DNA of 47,393 bases, taken from the NCBI RefSeq assembly GCF_937958975.1, contig NZ_CALGRE010000024.1, positions 1 to 47,393 on the forward strand, given 5' to 3'. Positions 29,246 through 39,265 of this stretch are shown here, piece after piece. The DNA comes from an uncultured Eubacterium sp. (lineage in GTDB: Bacteria; Bacillota; Clostridia; Lachnospirales; Lachnospiraceae). The translations under genes were made by a program, and so were the position numbers. A model generated the notes under the pieces. That model made no database searches, was not told the DNA's origin, and saw only the letters and a list, made by a program, of their open reading frames with translations. The number at the start of each line of letters is the position of its first letter. Position 1 is the first letter of the stretch.

Positions 29246-32200
29246 TTACTCGTCTTCATCAAAATCTGTTACTATGCCGCTGTTCCAATCGTATGGAGCC
29301 ATTCTATAGAAACCACTATAATATGCTTCTGTTGAATTTTTCACATGCGTTCTATCTACTTCTGTATATATCCATTCAGATATTGTCTCATAATTTGTCT
29401 TTGTAGATGCGTTTAACTTCTCAAGTAATTCTGTATAATATGCTTCTGAAGTAGAATCTTTATCTACGATATAATTCTTTAAGACAAAATCCTTATTCGG
29501 AACTGCTGTTCCTCTGTCACTATAATCATATCCACTTAAGCAATGAATATAGTCATACATATTCTTGTAACAAGCATTTACCAGATTGTAATTATGGTCT
29601 TTTTTCGTAATATTTAACTTCAGCATCATTGCCTGAGCAATCTGCAATCTGTTTTTATCCATTGTAACGACATTTAAAATATTGTTATATAAGAAATTGT
29701 GCTGTGCCTTTGTACTCATCTTCTGATTTTCGTACAGGTTCTGTGCTATTTCAAACATGTTAATTGTATAAATATCATTTCCGTATTCATACTTATAATA
29801 TTTACCATCTTCTATGTAATCATAATCTGTAGCTGTTCCCTCAACGATAGCATACGCACGGTATGTCAAATCCTGTGTCAACATGCCATACATATATGAT
29901 GTACCATAGAATGTTAATGCATAATAATTCCAATGTGTATATGGATGTTCATCATCTTCTTTTGTTGTCCACTCGCCATAATATCCACCGGTTGTCTCTT
30001 CATGATAGTAAATATTATCTGCTATCTTACCGTCGACTCCATCCTTGTCAGCGGAAGCTGTTCCGCCATTTCCAAGGTCTACTGACTCATTGCCGGTAAC
30101 CGTATTTTTGATAACAAGCTTTGATACAGCTTGTGAACCTGTTCCAACTGCTGCTGTTGTACCGAAGATTACACCTGCTTTAACTACCTTTCTTCTCTTA
30201 ATTGTATTCTTACTTACACGACATACAACTCTAAAAGAAGGACTAAATTCAGCCGGCGCGCCTGCTGCTGTATTTGTATTCATCTGGTAACCCTGAACCT
30301 CAACGTCACCTAAATCTTCACTGTTGTTTACACATGTAATATCAACATCCGCTTTAATAGCATTTGTAGTTACTACCGGATTTGCAGTGTCATCTACATC
30401 TGCTCCATTATTTACAGTTGTGTCAACACCATCTACTGTATATGTAGTTGAGTACCATTTTTCTTTCTGTTCGGTAACCGTTACAGTACATCCGTCATAC
30501 ACAATAAATGAAATACTCTCGCTGTCTTTTAATGTAAATTCATATTTACCTGTCTGACTATTTGTTACTGACGCATTATCACACAAAATAGCATTTACAC
30601 TTGTTGTACCTGTTGCAATGCCGACAGTAAATCTAAAGTCTTTTGTTTTCTTCTCTTTCTCACCCATATTACCTGTAACCTTCTTTGTAAGTGTTACTTT
30701 ATGAGTAGGTGCATATGTATTTACAAACAATTCTGAGTTATCGGCATTTGCACGATATATAAAGTTTGTATCACTGTATGATGCTGTACCCTTTGACAAA
30801 TCAGATACAGATACATTATTTTCAGTAGAACCTGCCATTACCTTTGTAAGATAAGCACTTGTTCCAATCATTGTTGCAACATTTTCTTCTGTAACAGTGT
30901 ATGAAGAACCCGAATTAAAACCTAAGTCAGATGCCTTAAAGGACACTGTTGCGAAAAATCTGTCTGGCGTTGAACCGTCTGCCTCATCAATTGGTGTAAA
31001 ATCACTCTTATTAAATGTATGCGTATACTTTTCTGTATTTCCGTCTTTGACTGACATCTTAACTACATAATTATCAGGAAGGTTTGTGATTCCCTCCACT
31101 CTCTTTGTGAGTGTAATAATACCACTCTCATAGTAAAGCTTTAATGTATCATGGTCATAAGCGACTGTCAGGAATCTGTCATTATTGTCTACATAATAAG
31201 CCTGCGGTTCCGTAATCGGATTACCGTTGTTATCATAAACAATATTGCCCTCACTATCTCTCTTGTATTTCATGATATTAGTTTCTCTCAATGTATACTC
31301 GCTCAAATCAACTTCAGGAATTGTAGTAGGAATATCTACCCTGTCATATGGGTCAACAACGCCTGTAGTCGTATGCTTTAATTCACCATTAACATAATAT
31401 TCGATTGTATATGCTTTTCTCTGCTCGAATGTAACATTGTCAAGTAAGTTACCGATGGTTCGGTCCATTCCTCCTCCAACATCTGTACCATCAATAGATA
31501 TAAAGAAGAATCTTGTCAGATAGTTTTCATCTGATACAGGAACCGTATACTTACCACTGTTGTGCTTCCACTGTCCGGCTGTTGTTGTACTTGTAACTTT
31601 CCAAACTGTCGCTTTGCTTCCATCCTCTAATGTAATTTCTACACCATTCTCATATTCATTTGAAATAGAAGCAACACCTTTTGCATTCGCTTCAGCAACA
31701 ATTTTATCTAGCTGTGTATCCTGTGTATAGTTTAATGCGTTCTTTGTAGACATGGCAACAACTAACATGGAGTTTGTTGCTCCACCACTTACTCGTCTTG
31801 CTGCATGGTCTAAATCCCAGTAACACTCTGCACCAGGCGTTGTTAAAATATCCTGATACAAGGCACCCTGCTCCTCACAGTTCAACTCTGCAAACTGATT
31901 TCCGTGAGAATTGTCTCCATACATATCCAGCTGTGAAACGGAGAAACCACCCTGCTGATTTGCTTCCCTGTCTGTTTTCAGGTTTGCACCATTTACAATT
32001 TCGATATCATTGGCTGTCTTCTTACCATTGTGCTCATTATACCATCCTGGTCCTGTAGTCTTCCAAAACAGTCCATCCCAACCATTCGGATACTGCTGTT
32101 CGTCACCATTTGCATTCAATGGGAATCTCTTGCCCATGCTCTCGCCTGTCTCTTCATCATAAGAAAACATTGCCGGGTATTCAAAGTCACCGTTCTGTAC

Positions 32201-35200
32201 ATTATTATAATACTGTACATGATATGGCTGTGACCACACGCCACCATCTTCTTTAACCCGATAGTAATAACCACCGCCCTGGTCATATGCAACATTCACT
32301 GTCGCACCGTTATTACTGATAACCGTCAGGTCGTATTTCTTTTCTGCAACTGTTTCCCAAGTTTTTCCGTCTTTACTCTTTTGCCAAGTATATTTCTTTG
32401 CTGAACTATAATCTTTTACCTGAAGAGTACCATTTTTAGCAAGATTATCTTCAACATAAATATTATGTGCATCATATATCTTTAAATTGAACTTCGTAGA
32501 AAATACCGGTGATACACCACTCTTCGGTACTCCGTTATCAAGGTCAGAATTATTATAAATTCTACAACCAATCTGTGTAGTTATAAAATCTTTTCCACCA
32601 AAATCAAGATTTTCCGCAAGCTGATAATATACTGTAGCCTGCTGTTTTGTTACATATCTTGCAATATTCTCATCATGATTATCAGCGCCCCACAGTGAGT
32701 AACCGCTGTTACCATTTGACCAGAATACAGACTGTGTATCATAATCTACATTGATTCTCCAAGGATTTACATAGAAGTATAAATCTCTGTCATCAGAATC
32801 ATATACTACCTCGTATGTATCACCTGACACTAAGATATCACCTGATACCAATGTCGAATCAATTTTACCTTTTTTATAGTCTTTATCATCAACAGAACCA
32901 GGATAAATTGTATCCTGAAGTTTTGTTACAGGATATACACCCATTGCATTCGGGTCAAAACTGGTCCAGTAATCTAATTTGCTATTGTCCTTCGCCCAAA
33001 CTTCAAATTCATAGATAGAAAGACCCCATTTTGTATTTGCACTTTTATCAATATAAAGCTTAACATATTGTGCGTCCACCGGGCTAAAATGGAAACTGTA
33101 ACCTAAAATATCAGTATCTACCAGACTAGTGGTCGAACCCGGTTCTGTCCATCCTGTCGCTTTCTTAACTTCTTTCCATGTCTTTCCATCCTTCGATGTT
33201 GAAATAGTAAATCCTTCTGCGTAAGCCTTTGCAAATTTCAAATCTATGCTATGTAATTCATAAACCTTTCCAAGATTTACGGTATATTCAGGATAGGCTA
33301 CCGTCTCACCAATCGTCCATCTTGTAGTATCTTTTCCGTCAATTGCATCTGATGCAGGATAATCTGTTTTCTCACCATTTGCTGTTACTTCTTTATTGAC
33401 TGCCACATCTGACAAATATCCCGGAACTTTTGTTCCATATACTTTTAAATCATAAATAGATAACTTATTATGATATGTCTGTAATGCATTTACTTTAATC
33501 TTTACAAATCTTGCCTTGCCAAGACATATATCATCAGATGTATATGTCAAAGGCCCCTCATTATCATGTTTTTCGCCATTTAAGAAATTTGTTACTGTTC
33601 TTGTAGTAACCCATGTCTTGCCATCTCTGGAAAACTGAATTTCAAAATCTTTAGCATATGCCGCCTCAAACAGTACGTCAACTCTCTCTATCTCATATAA
33701 ACTTTGAAGGTCAACATAAATCCAACCATTTTTGCCTGTAGCATTACTTGCCCATCTGGTTGTCTCATCGCCATCTACTGCGTTATTTGCAACTAATTCA
33801 TCGTTCTGTGTACTATCAACATACACAGGTTTCCCTTTTGCAAGATTGTCATTGTCCAATCTGAAATAATCCAAATTAACCCACTGTTCTCCTACATTGC
33901 CATTCTCTACCTGACAGGCACCGGTAATATCTATGATATTAATTCCTTTTTTCAGAGTAACAAAGGCTTTCACTTCTTTTACATTGTCCCACCATGTTGT
34001 ACTCGCTGCCGCTATCTGTTTCCACTCACCGTTTACATCACTATTGATTCTATAACCAATATTTGTATTCTCTCCACTTGTAGAATAACCAATAACCAGA
34101 CTGTAAACTCCATCTGACGGAACATCTACATATGATGTCAGATACTTTAAACCGTCCTTCGGCAATGCATTCAATCTGCCAACAGCTTCATTGCCTGAAA
34201 AATTCTTAGAATTTTCTATTGAATAATCACTCGAATATGCATGTACATTTTCTGCCTCATGCTTGCCACTCGCTTCTTCCGGTGTATAATTGAATGAGAA
34301 ATAGTCAATATTTGACACAAATTTCATTCCTTCATTCGGAACAAACTGTAAATATACTTTATGATTTCCAGCCGGAATCTCTGCATCAATCGTAACATCT
34401 TTGTAGGAACTATAAACCCATCCATCAGCTGTACTCTCTGTTTCCAACACTGCCACAGGACTTCCTGACATTTCATCTAAATATACATTAACCTTTCCTG
34501 CTGCTGTTTTATTTCCCCAGTATCTGAAATTCATTCCTGAAGTTTTTCTGTCAAAATAAATATCATATTCAGCCCAGCTGTCCTTTAACGTATGTCCAAG
34601 ATATGCCTCATTGCTGCAATCTGCCTGCTGATTATAACGGACAACTCCTCCACTATCGCTGCCACCTTTGCCATCACAAACTGTATAATCTTCTGCCTCG
34701 ATTAATTTTCCTGTTAATGCTGTATCTCTTGTATTAAAAGCTTCTTTTGAATAATTTGCCACATCAGTTGCTGTCAACTCAAAATAATCCACATTAATCC
34801 ATTGCCAAGGCTGACCGTCATAAAACCACTTGTTTGCAGCGCCAGTAATATCTATCGTATTGATACCTGCTTTCAGCGTAACAGTTGTTTCAATACTTCC
34901 CACACTGTTCCAGCCTCCAGTATGCGGAGCCGTGATTTCTTTCCAACCCTCATTGGATGAATTATTAATTCTATAATTGATATATGCTGTTTCATTTTTA
35001 TCAGTCGCATTTGCATAAGCAATTTTTAATTTATACTCACCGGCACGATTTACTCTTACATATGTAGTAAAATATGCACGTCCATCATTTGGCCATGTAT
35101 TAATATTTCCAATTGCCTTTCCATTAGAAAATGTATCGCTGTTCTCAACGCTATATGTACCCAAAAGTCCACCTAATGTAAAAGAATGAGCATTTTCTGC

Positions 35201-36085
35201 TTCATGTCTTGCAGATACATTTTCGTACGATGATTCAAACGAAAAATAATCAAGGTTACATGTGTAGCTTTTTGACGTCACATTCTTAAGATATACTTTA
35301 TGTTTTCCTTTTGGAATATTAACATCAATTGTAGCATCAACATAATCCTGCCATGTACCCGTGCCATCGGTATCCAACTTTCCTACCGGAGTTCCGGATA
35401 TTTCATCTACATATACTTCCAATGTTCCACCTGCTCCGTTTTGGCATGAATATGTAATATTCATTTTGGAAGCATTTCTTGCAAAGTCCAAATTGTATTC
35501 TAACCATGTACCATTCAGACTTCCACCGACATTTGCTCCGCCACTTCTTTTATCATCCTTATCCACAGATGTTCCATTTTTGCTATCGGAAACTTCTGCT
35601 TCAATTCTATTGCCTTTTGCTTTAACTCCGCTATAGACTTCTCTAAGTGTACTTACACCAACAGCTTCTTCTGCTTCCAGAGCGGTCGCATAAGCTATAC
35701 CGTCATTTTTCGTCATATAAAGATGCTGTGTATTACATATATAAGCATTGCTTCTTTCTGTCTCATTATTATCCCCATGATTAAAGAATATAATATTAAA
35801 CTGTGAATCTTTTTTGCTCACGTCCCTAGGAACATCAACCTTCCACCAGTTTCCCTCTACATTCGTCGCCTTTGAATCTCCCCACGCACCGATTAAGGCA
35901 TTGTTTGAAGAATCGTAAGCATACGCTCTGAGGTCAGTCCAACCTTCTGTATTCAGAAAATAGACTGTAGTCGTATCGTCTGCTGCCATTACTTTCGTCA
36001 AATCTGTCGGATATAACGATGTTATAACCATACAGCAGCAAAGGACATAAACTAAAAATGTTTTTATCCTTCCTATTCCTTTCAT
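29246..36085 (-). CDS. Giant secreted multi-CBM surface protein with CBM26-like N-terminus (cassette 1, A protein)
   Basis: 2279 residues; AAAGGAGGA lies upstream of the ATG and a signal peptide ends near 35. The first module (36-125, VYFLNTEGWTDLRAYAY, W-G-D, FNHGD) resembles starch-binding CBM26. It is followed by CBM6 (158-285), CBM35-like (292-450), CBM6 (461-600), CBM35-like (607-745), two F5/8C domains (about 748-1045), an unassigned region, a jelly roll (NGDFEYP, about 1295-1520), a Cna-B/pilin-like region (THKVTLTKKVTGNMGEKEKK, about 1795-1910), and the longest form of the shared domain (1925-2279). It has no visible active site. Order and sequence match the 16666-24048 protein except for the N-terminus, where that protein has two F5/8C domains instead. 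It leads the unit and has an operator-like palindrome 185 bases upstream. Confidence 0.9.
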   Translation of the reverse strand: MKGIGRIKTFLVYVLCCCMVITSLYPTDLTKVMAADDTTTVYFLNTEGWTDLRAYAYDSSNNALIGAWGDSKATNVEGNWWKVDVPRDVSKKDSQFNIIFFNHGDNNETERSNAYICNTQHLYMTKNDGIAYATALEAEEAVGVSTLREVYSGVKAKGNRIEAEVSDSKNGTSVDKDDKRSGGANVGGSLNGTWLEYNLDFARNASKMNITYSCQNGAGGTLEVYVDEISGTPVGKLDTDGTGTWQDYVDATIDVNIPKGKHKVYLKNVTSKSYTCNLDYFSFESSYENVSARHEAENAHSFTLGGLLGTYSVENSDTFSNGKAIGNINTWPNDGRAYFTTYVRVNRAGEYKLKIAYANATDKNETAYINYRINNSSNEGWKEITAPHTGGWNSVGSIETTVTLKAGINTIDITGAANKWFYDGQPWQWINVDYFELTATDVANYSKEAFNTRDTALTGKLIEAEDYTVCDGKGGSDSGGVVRYNQQADCSNEAYLGHTLKDSWAEYDIYFDRKTSGMNFRYWGNKTAAGKVNVYLDEMSGSPVAVLETESTADGWVYSSYKDVTIDAEIPAGNHKVYLQFVPNEGMKFVSNIDYFSFNYTPEEASGKHEAENVHAYSSDYSIENSKNFSGNEAVGRLNALPKDGLKYLTSYVDVPSDGVYSLVIGYSTSGENTNIGYRINSDVNGEWKQIAAASTTWWDNVKEVKAFVTLKKGINIIDITGACQVENGNVGEQWVNLDYFRLDNDNLAKGKPVYVDSTQNDELVANNAVDGDETTRWASNATGKNGWIYVDLQSLYEIERVDVLFEAAYAKDFEIQFSRDGKTWVTTRTVTNFLNGEKHDNEGPLTYTSDDICLGKARFVKIKVNALQTYHNKLSIYDLKVYGTKVPGYLSDVAVNKEVTANGEKTDYPASDAIDGKDTTRWTIGETVAYPEYTVNLGKVYELHSIDLKFAKAYAEGFTISTSKDGKTWKEVKKATGWTEPGSTTSLVDTDILGYSFHFSPVDAQYVKLYIDKSANTKWGLSIYEFEVWAKDNSKLDYWTSFDPNAMGVYPVTKLQDTIYPGSVDDKDYKKGKIDSTLVSGDILVSGDTYEVVYDSDDRDLYFYVNPWRINVDYDTQSVFWSNGNSGYSLWGADNHDENIARYVTKQQATVYYQLAENLDFGGKDFITTQIGCRIYNNSDLDNGVPKSGVSPVFSTKFNLKIYDAHNIYVEDNLAKNGTLQVKDYSSAKKYTWQKSKDGKTWETVAEKKYDLTVISNNGATVNVAYDQGGGYYYRVKEDGGVWSQPYHVQYYNNVQNGDFEYPAMFSYDEETGESMGKRFPLNANGDEQQYPNGWDGLFWKTTGPGWYNEHNGKKTANDIEIVNGANLKTDREANQQGGFSVSQLDMYGDNSHGNQFAELNCEEQGALYQDILTTPGAECYWDLDHAARRVSGGATNSMLVVAMSTKNALNYTQDTQLDKIVAEANAKGVASISNEYENGVEITLEDGSKATVWKVTSTTTAGQWKHNSGKYTVPVSDENYLTRFFFISIDGTDVGGGMDRTIGNLLDNVTFEQRKAYTIEYYVNGELKHTTTGVVDPYDRVDIPTTIPEVDLSEYTLRETNIMKYKRDSEGNIVYDNNGNPITEPQAYYVDNNDRFLTVAYDHDTLKLYYESGIITLTKRVEGITNLPDNYVVKMSVKDGNTEKYTHTFNKSDFTPIDEADGSTPDRFFATVSFKASDLGFNSGSSYTVTEENVATMIGTSAYLTKVMAGSTENNVSVSDLSKGTASYSDTNFIYRANADNSELFVNTYAPTHKVTLTKKVTGNMGEKEKKTKDFRFTVGIATGTTSVNAILCDNASVTNSQTGKYEFTLKDSESISFIVYDGCTVTVTEQKEKWYSTTYTVDGVDTTVNNGADVDDTANPVVTTNAIKADVDITCVNNSEDLGDVEVQGYQMNTNTAAGAPAEFSPSFRVVCRVSKNTIKRRKVVKAGVIFGTTAAVGTGSQAVSKLVIKNTVTGNESVDLGNGGTASADKDGVDGKIADNIYYHEETTGGYYGEWTTKEDDEHPYTHWNYYALTFYGTSYMYGMLTQDLTYRAYAIVEGTATDYDYIEDGKYYKYEYGNDIYTINMFEIAQNLYENQKMSTKAQHNFLYNNILNVVTMDKNRLQIAQAMMLKLNITKKDHNYNLVNACYKNMYDYIHCLSGYDYSDRGTAVPNKDFVLKNYIVDKDSTSEAYYTELLEKLNASTKTNYETISEWIYTEVDRTHVKNSTEAYYSGFYRMAPYDWNSGIVTDFDEDE

Positions 36086-36269
36086 TCTTATTCCTCCTTT
36101 TTTTGCGTATTAGTTTCATTTTCTGGCATTCCTTCCCCCCATATAGGTCAATTCGCCAGTTACGCATTCTTTTATATTATACTACTTTCAAACGCTTTCA
36201 TAAATCTTTTGTCAGGTTTTCATTTTATATTAAGGTGTCTTTTTTTTATACTAAAAACATTTTTATATT

Positions 36270-36283
36270 TGTTATCGTTAACA
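36270..36283. promoter_or_regulatory. LacI/GalR-type operator-like site
   Basis: TGTTATCGTTAACA pairs at six of seven positions around a central CG, the most symmetrical of the four sites of this kind. It lies in the roughly 390-base gap before the giant gene at 29246-36085. No convincing -35/-10 pair could be fixed nearby; the rest of the gap contains a palindrome and the terminator of the upstream gene. Confidence 0.55.
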
Positions 36284-36371
36284 TTATGCTATATTTTTAC
36301 AATTTCATAAGCGGCATCGGCTCCTTTTTGCCGTAGCGAAGCGTGGGAGACTTTCCTCTTCCTGCAGAGCA

Positions 36372-36417
36372 TTTTTATTATATAGGAAATCCGAAAGAAT
36401 TTCCTATATAATAAAAA
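36372..36417. repeat. 46-bp AT-rich inverted repeat
   Basis: Arms of 19 bases (36372-36390 and 36399-36417) are perfect reverse complements around an 8-base loop. It directly follows the terminator of the peptidase gene and precedes a GC-richer stretch (about 36310-36370, containing GCATCGGCTCC and GTAGCGAAGCG) that differs from the AT-rich surroundings and may be part of a dispersed intergenic element. Confidence 0.7.
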
Positions 36418-36464
36418 AACATTGTGTTCATCTAGCTTCACCACTTCCAGATAAACACAATGTT
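36413..36464 (-). terminator. Terminator after the metallopeptidase gene
   Basis: On the minus strand a 16-bp stem with one mismatch (36449-36464 with 36418-36433) is followed by TTTTTTT. It starts 12 bases past the stop codon at 36476. Confidence 0.9.
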
Positions 36465-36475
36465 CTTACTATATA

Positions 36476-39151
36476 TTATTCAGGTTTTACAATTGCATCT
36501 CCCCATTCATAATCGACTGTCTTATAATTACTGTCTACCACTGTAAGTATGTCATTATATAAATACTGATGCGCACTATAAGTATTCATTTTTTTATTTT
36601 TATACAGATAATCTGCCACATTATAAACTGAATACTCTTTTATCTTACTATATACATAACTTCCATCTGCCAGAATTGCATACGCTCTTACTTTATATTC
36701 TGCCGAATATTCTGCAGATGTAAACGAACCAAATAAAGTCGTTCTTACAAAATATGTTGCTGTTTTTGAATTTCCGAGTACATAATCACAGGTTCCAATT
36801 GGTGTTGAATCTAAAGCGATTACATAATTACTTTCTGAATTTACTTTCATATCATCATCCGATATATTAAAATTCTGTCCATCCGCTTTATTCACTCCAT
36901 AAATAAGTCCCCAGCCCTTTACTGCTTTACCATCAATAGTAGGCTCAACGGAACCAATAACTCTGCTCCCTTTTCGTGTCGCACTCATCTGATATCCTTC
37001 AACTTTTATGCTATCACTAACTTTGATTACATTTGGCTCAACATATTCTTCATCGCTAAATGCGAAATAATCAATGTTTGCCACATATCCTTTTGTTGTT
37101 TCAAACTTAAGGTATATTGTATGTGTTCCTGCACTAATCTCATTGTCAAGATTTGCTGTCTCTGTAATATATGTACTCCAATCTGTACCTGTTTCACTTG
37201 TCTGCATGGTACCTACCGGTGTGCCATCCATACTATCTACATATATCTGAATGTTTCCACCGCGCGTCTGTTCACAGGAATAATTAACTTCTATCGATTT
37301 CGCAGGCTTTTCAAATACCACATTGTCATATTTAACCCATTTGCCATTTAAAGTAGCACCAATGTTCTTTGGGTTCCCATTGCTGTCTTTATCAATAACA
37401 ATGCCATCTTTATCTGAAAAATCTTCCGCTTCAATTCTGGACAATCCGTTATAAGTCTTTTTCTCTGTTGTCACTTCTTCCTGTGCCTTAATAAATGTAA
37501 AATAATCACAATTCTGTGCATATCCTGACATGGAGCTGTTTTTAAATTCCAGATAAATATCATGTGTTCCTGATTTTATCTTTGTTGTCAAATCCCCTGT
37601 TACTGTAGAATAAGTCGACCAGTCTGATGAGTTATGAGGCGTACTAATCTGTCCGACCGGTGTTCCATTCATATTGTCCACATATACATTTACATAACTG
37701 TCAAGGGATGGATTACAGTAATTTATCTGAATTCCTGATGCGTCTCCATCAAATACTACGCCACTATACTTCGTCCATGCTCCTGCAATCAATCCACCAA
37801 TGTTTGCACCACCACTTCTAGCATCTTCTTCATCGACGCTTACCTTTATGTCTGTACAGCATTCGATATAATCCTCTGCCTCGATCCTCTCAAATGCCTT
37901 TAAGTTCATGTCAGAAGAAGCGTTCACTGGTTCAATGATAAACCTCTGTGCATTTGATTTATTCCATTTATAAAGCTGGATGTTTGCTCCCGCATTGTGA
38001 GAAGACGATGCCAGGTCTGCCACCATGTTTCCATTTCCACATACCGGGAATAAATCATACTCATTTCCTCTTTCAAAAACGACCCATTTCTGATTATTAT
38101 TTCCACCATTATCTACAGAATACTGCTGAATATTTGTACCATTAGATGTGCCTCCATCTGCCACATCTAAACCTTTTCCTGATTTTACGTTAATGATATT
38201 GTACTTACCATCTCCAAGATACTTAAACTCCCACTGCTGTGATTCTGCACCAGTGTAATTTTCCTGCTGTACATTGGCACCATCTTGCGTTGACCCGTCC
38301 TTTACACTGAGAGCCATTCCGCTTTCTGCAGATATAATCTTGTATTTCTCTCCGGCTGTGATTCCAAAAGTCTCACCCTTCTGTGTCGAAAGCGTTATCT
38401 TATCGATGTTCGGATCTGAAGCATATGCATTCCATAACTGATCCGATGTCATTCCTGTCAGCTGCACCCACATATCTGGCGTATAGCTCCCATCATGCAT
38501 TGTTTTATTTAACATATATATCGCTTCGGAATTTTTATTATAGCTAATCCATGTCAGAAATCTCGCATTGGATGCATATCTTGTTAAAATCGTCTGGCTT
38601 GAATTATATTCTCCAAGACCCCAGCCCTGCAGATTGTTGTATAGTCCATAAACCGAACGTGCATAGTCCGCGATTCCCTCACAGATAGCTCCCTCAAAAC
38701 TCTCAGAATTGTAGTTCATGTATCCTCCCTGAACCACATGGAACAGTTCATGGGTGGCACAATCTATATCGTTCGGATTAGATTTCAGCCAATTTACGGA
38801 AAAATTAATTCCTGCCCAGCCCATATCTCCTCCGGTATAGGCAGCTCCATCATAGGCAGGATCAAACTTCATTGTCACCGCCCTCGGTCTTGTCGGGTTG
38901 TATCTTGCCCTCATTTTAGGATACTGGGTGAAATATACCTCTTTTATCTTCTCCAAAGTCCCGCTTCCGATTCTGTTATTGCTGTCCGTAGATTGTATGA
39001 TTGTGAGGCTAAACCCATTTTTCACGATTGTCTCACTTGTAAAATCGTCTGCTTTTACATGTTTCATTCCCAACGGTGACACGAATACTGTTGATGCGAT
39101 CATACACACCGACAATGCTGTCGCCAAAAATTTTCTTACTATTTTTCTCAT
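36476..39151 (-). CDS. Secreted basic-secretory-protein-type metallopeptidase with ricin and CBM6 modules
   Basis: 891 residues if started at the ATG at 39151 (MRKIVRKFLATALSV signal peptide, ending HVKA near 34); GTG at 39160 or TTG at 39178 are alternatives, and the ribosome site GAAAGG is better spaced for the GTG. The catalytic part (about 40-260) has HELFH (H134, E135, H138) in THELFHVVQ and a downstream CEGIADYAR, the pattern of the plant basic-secretory-protein peptidase family, a zinc-dependent type. A ricin-type beta-trefoil (about 270-420), two CBM6 domains (about 424-565 and 570-705) and the short form of the shared domain (about 715-891) follow. Cleavage of glycan-associated proteins such as mannoproteins is inferred. 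It has its own terminator and an unusual hairpin-rich leader. Confidence 0.9.
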   Translation of the reverse strand: MRKIVRKFLATALSVCMIASTVFVSPLGMKHVKADDFTSETIVKNGFSLTIIQSTDSNNRIGSGTLEKIKEVYFTQYPKMRARYNPTRPRAVTMKFDPAYDGAAYTGGDMGWAGINFSVNWLKSNPNDIDCATHELFHVVQGGYMNYNSESFEGAICEGIADYARSVYGLYNNLQGWGLGEYNSSQTILTRYASNARFLTWISYNKNSEAIYMLNKTMHDGSYTPDMWVQLTGMTSDQLWNAYASDPNIDKITLSTQKGETFGITAGEKYKIISAESGMALSVKDGSTQDGANVQQENYTGAESQQWEFKYLGDGKYNIINVKSGKGLDVADGGTSNGTNIQQYSVDNGGNNNQKWVVFERGNEYDLFPVCGNGNMVADLASSSHNAGANIQLYKWNKSNAQRFIIEPVNASSDMNLKAFERIEAEDYIECCTDIKVSVDEEDARSGGANIGGLIAGAWTKYSGVVFDGDASGIQINYCNPSLDSYVNVYVDNMNGTPVGQISTPHNSSDWSTYSTVTGDLTTKIKSGTHDIYLEFKNSSMSGYAQNCDYFTFIKAQEEVTTEKKTYNGLSRIEAEDFSDKDGIVIDKDSNGNPKNIGATLNGKWVKYDNVVFEKPAKSIEVNYSCEQTRGGNIQIYVDSMDGTPVGTMQTSETGTDWSTYITETANLDNEISAGTHTIYLKFETTKGYVANIDYFAFSDEEYVEPNVIKVSDSIKVEGYQMSATRKGSRVIGSVEPTIDGKAVKGWGLIYGVNKADGQNFNISDDDMKVNSESNYVIALDSTPIGTCDYVLGNSKTATYFVRTTLFGSFTSAEYSAEYKVRAYAILADGSYVYSKIKEYSVYNVADYLYKNKKMNTYSAHQYLYNDILTVVDSNYKTVDYEWGDAIVKPE

Positions 39152-39153
39152 AA

Positions 39154-39265
39154 TTTGCACCAAGCCTTTCAAGCACAAGCTTGCTTATATTTGAAAGGCG
39201 CAAATCAAAGGTTGAAAGAGTGATTTGCTATCTTTTCCCTTTCTTTATTATTTCTTTCAACCTTT
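39154..39265 (-). promoter_or_regulatory. Structured leader with competing stems before the metallopeptidase gene
   Basis: Three perfect inverted pairings overlap here: 12 bp (39254-39265 with 39207-39218), 8 bp (39221-39228 with 39200-39207) and 9 bp (39191-39199 with 39164-39172). The second arm of the first stem lies in the loop of the second, so they must compete or form a pseudoknot. The third stem contains GAAAGG, the only plausible ribosome site of the downstream gene. This looks like an RNA switch controlling translation; the ligand is unknown. Confidence 0.45.

Noticed and set aside
35934..36167. Minus-strand 77-codon frame overlapping the start of the giant gene at 36085
   Set aside because: It is an out-of-frame reading across the ribosome site and signal-peptide codons of the giant gene, very rich in K/R/N from purine-rich sequence.
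38738..39079. Plus-strand open frame of 113 codons opposite the metallopeptidase
   Set aside because: Antisense shadow of the HELFH domain; no ribosome site or similarity that I recognise.
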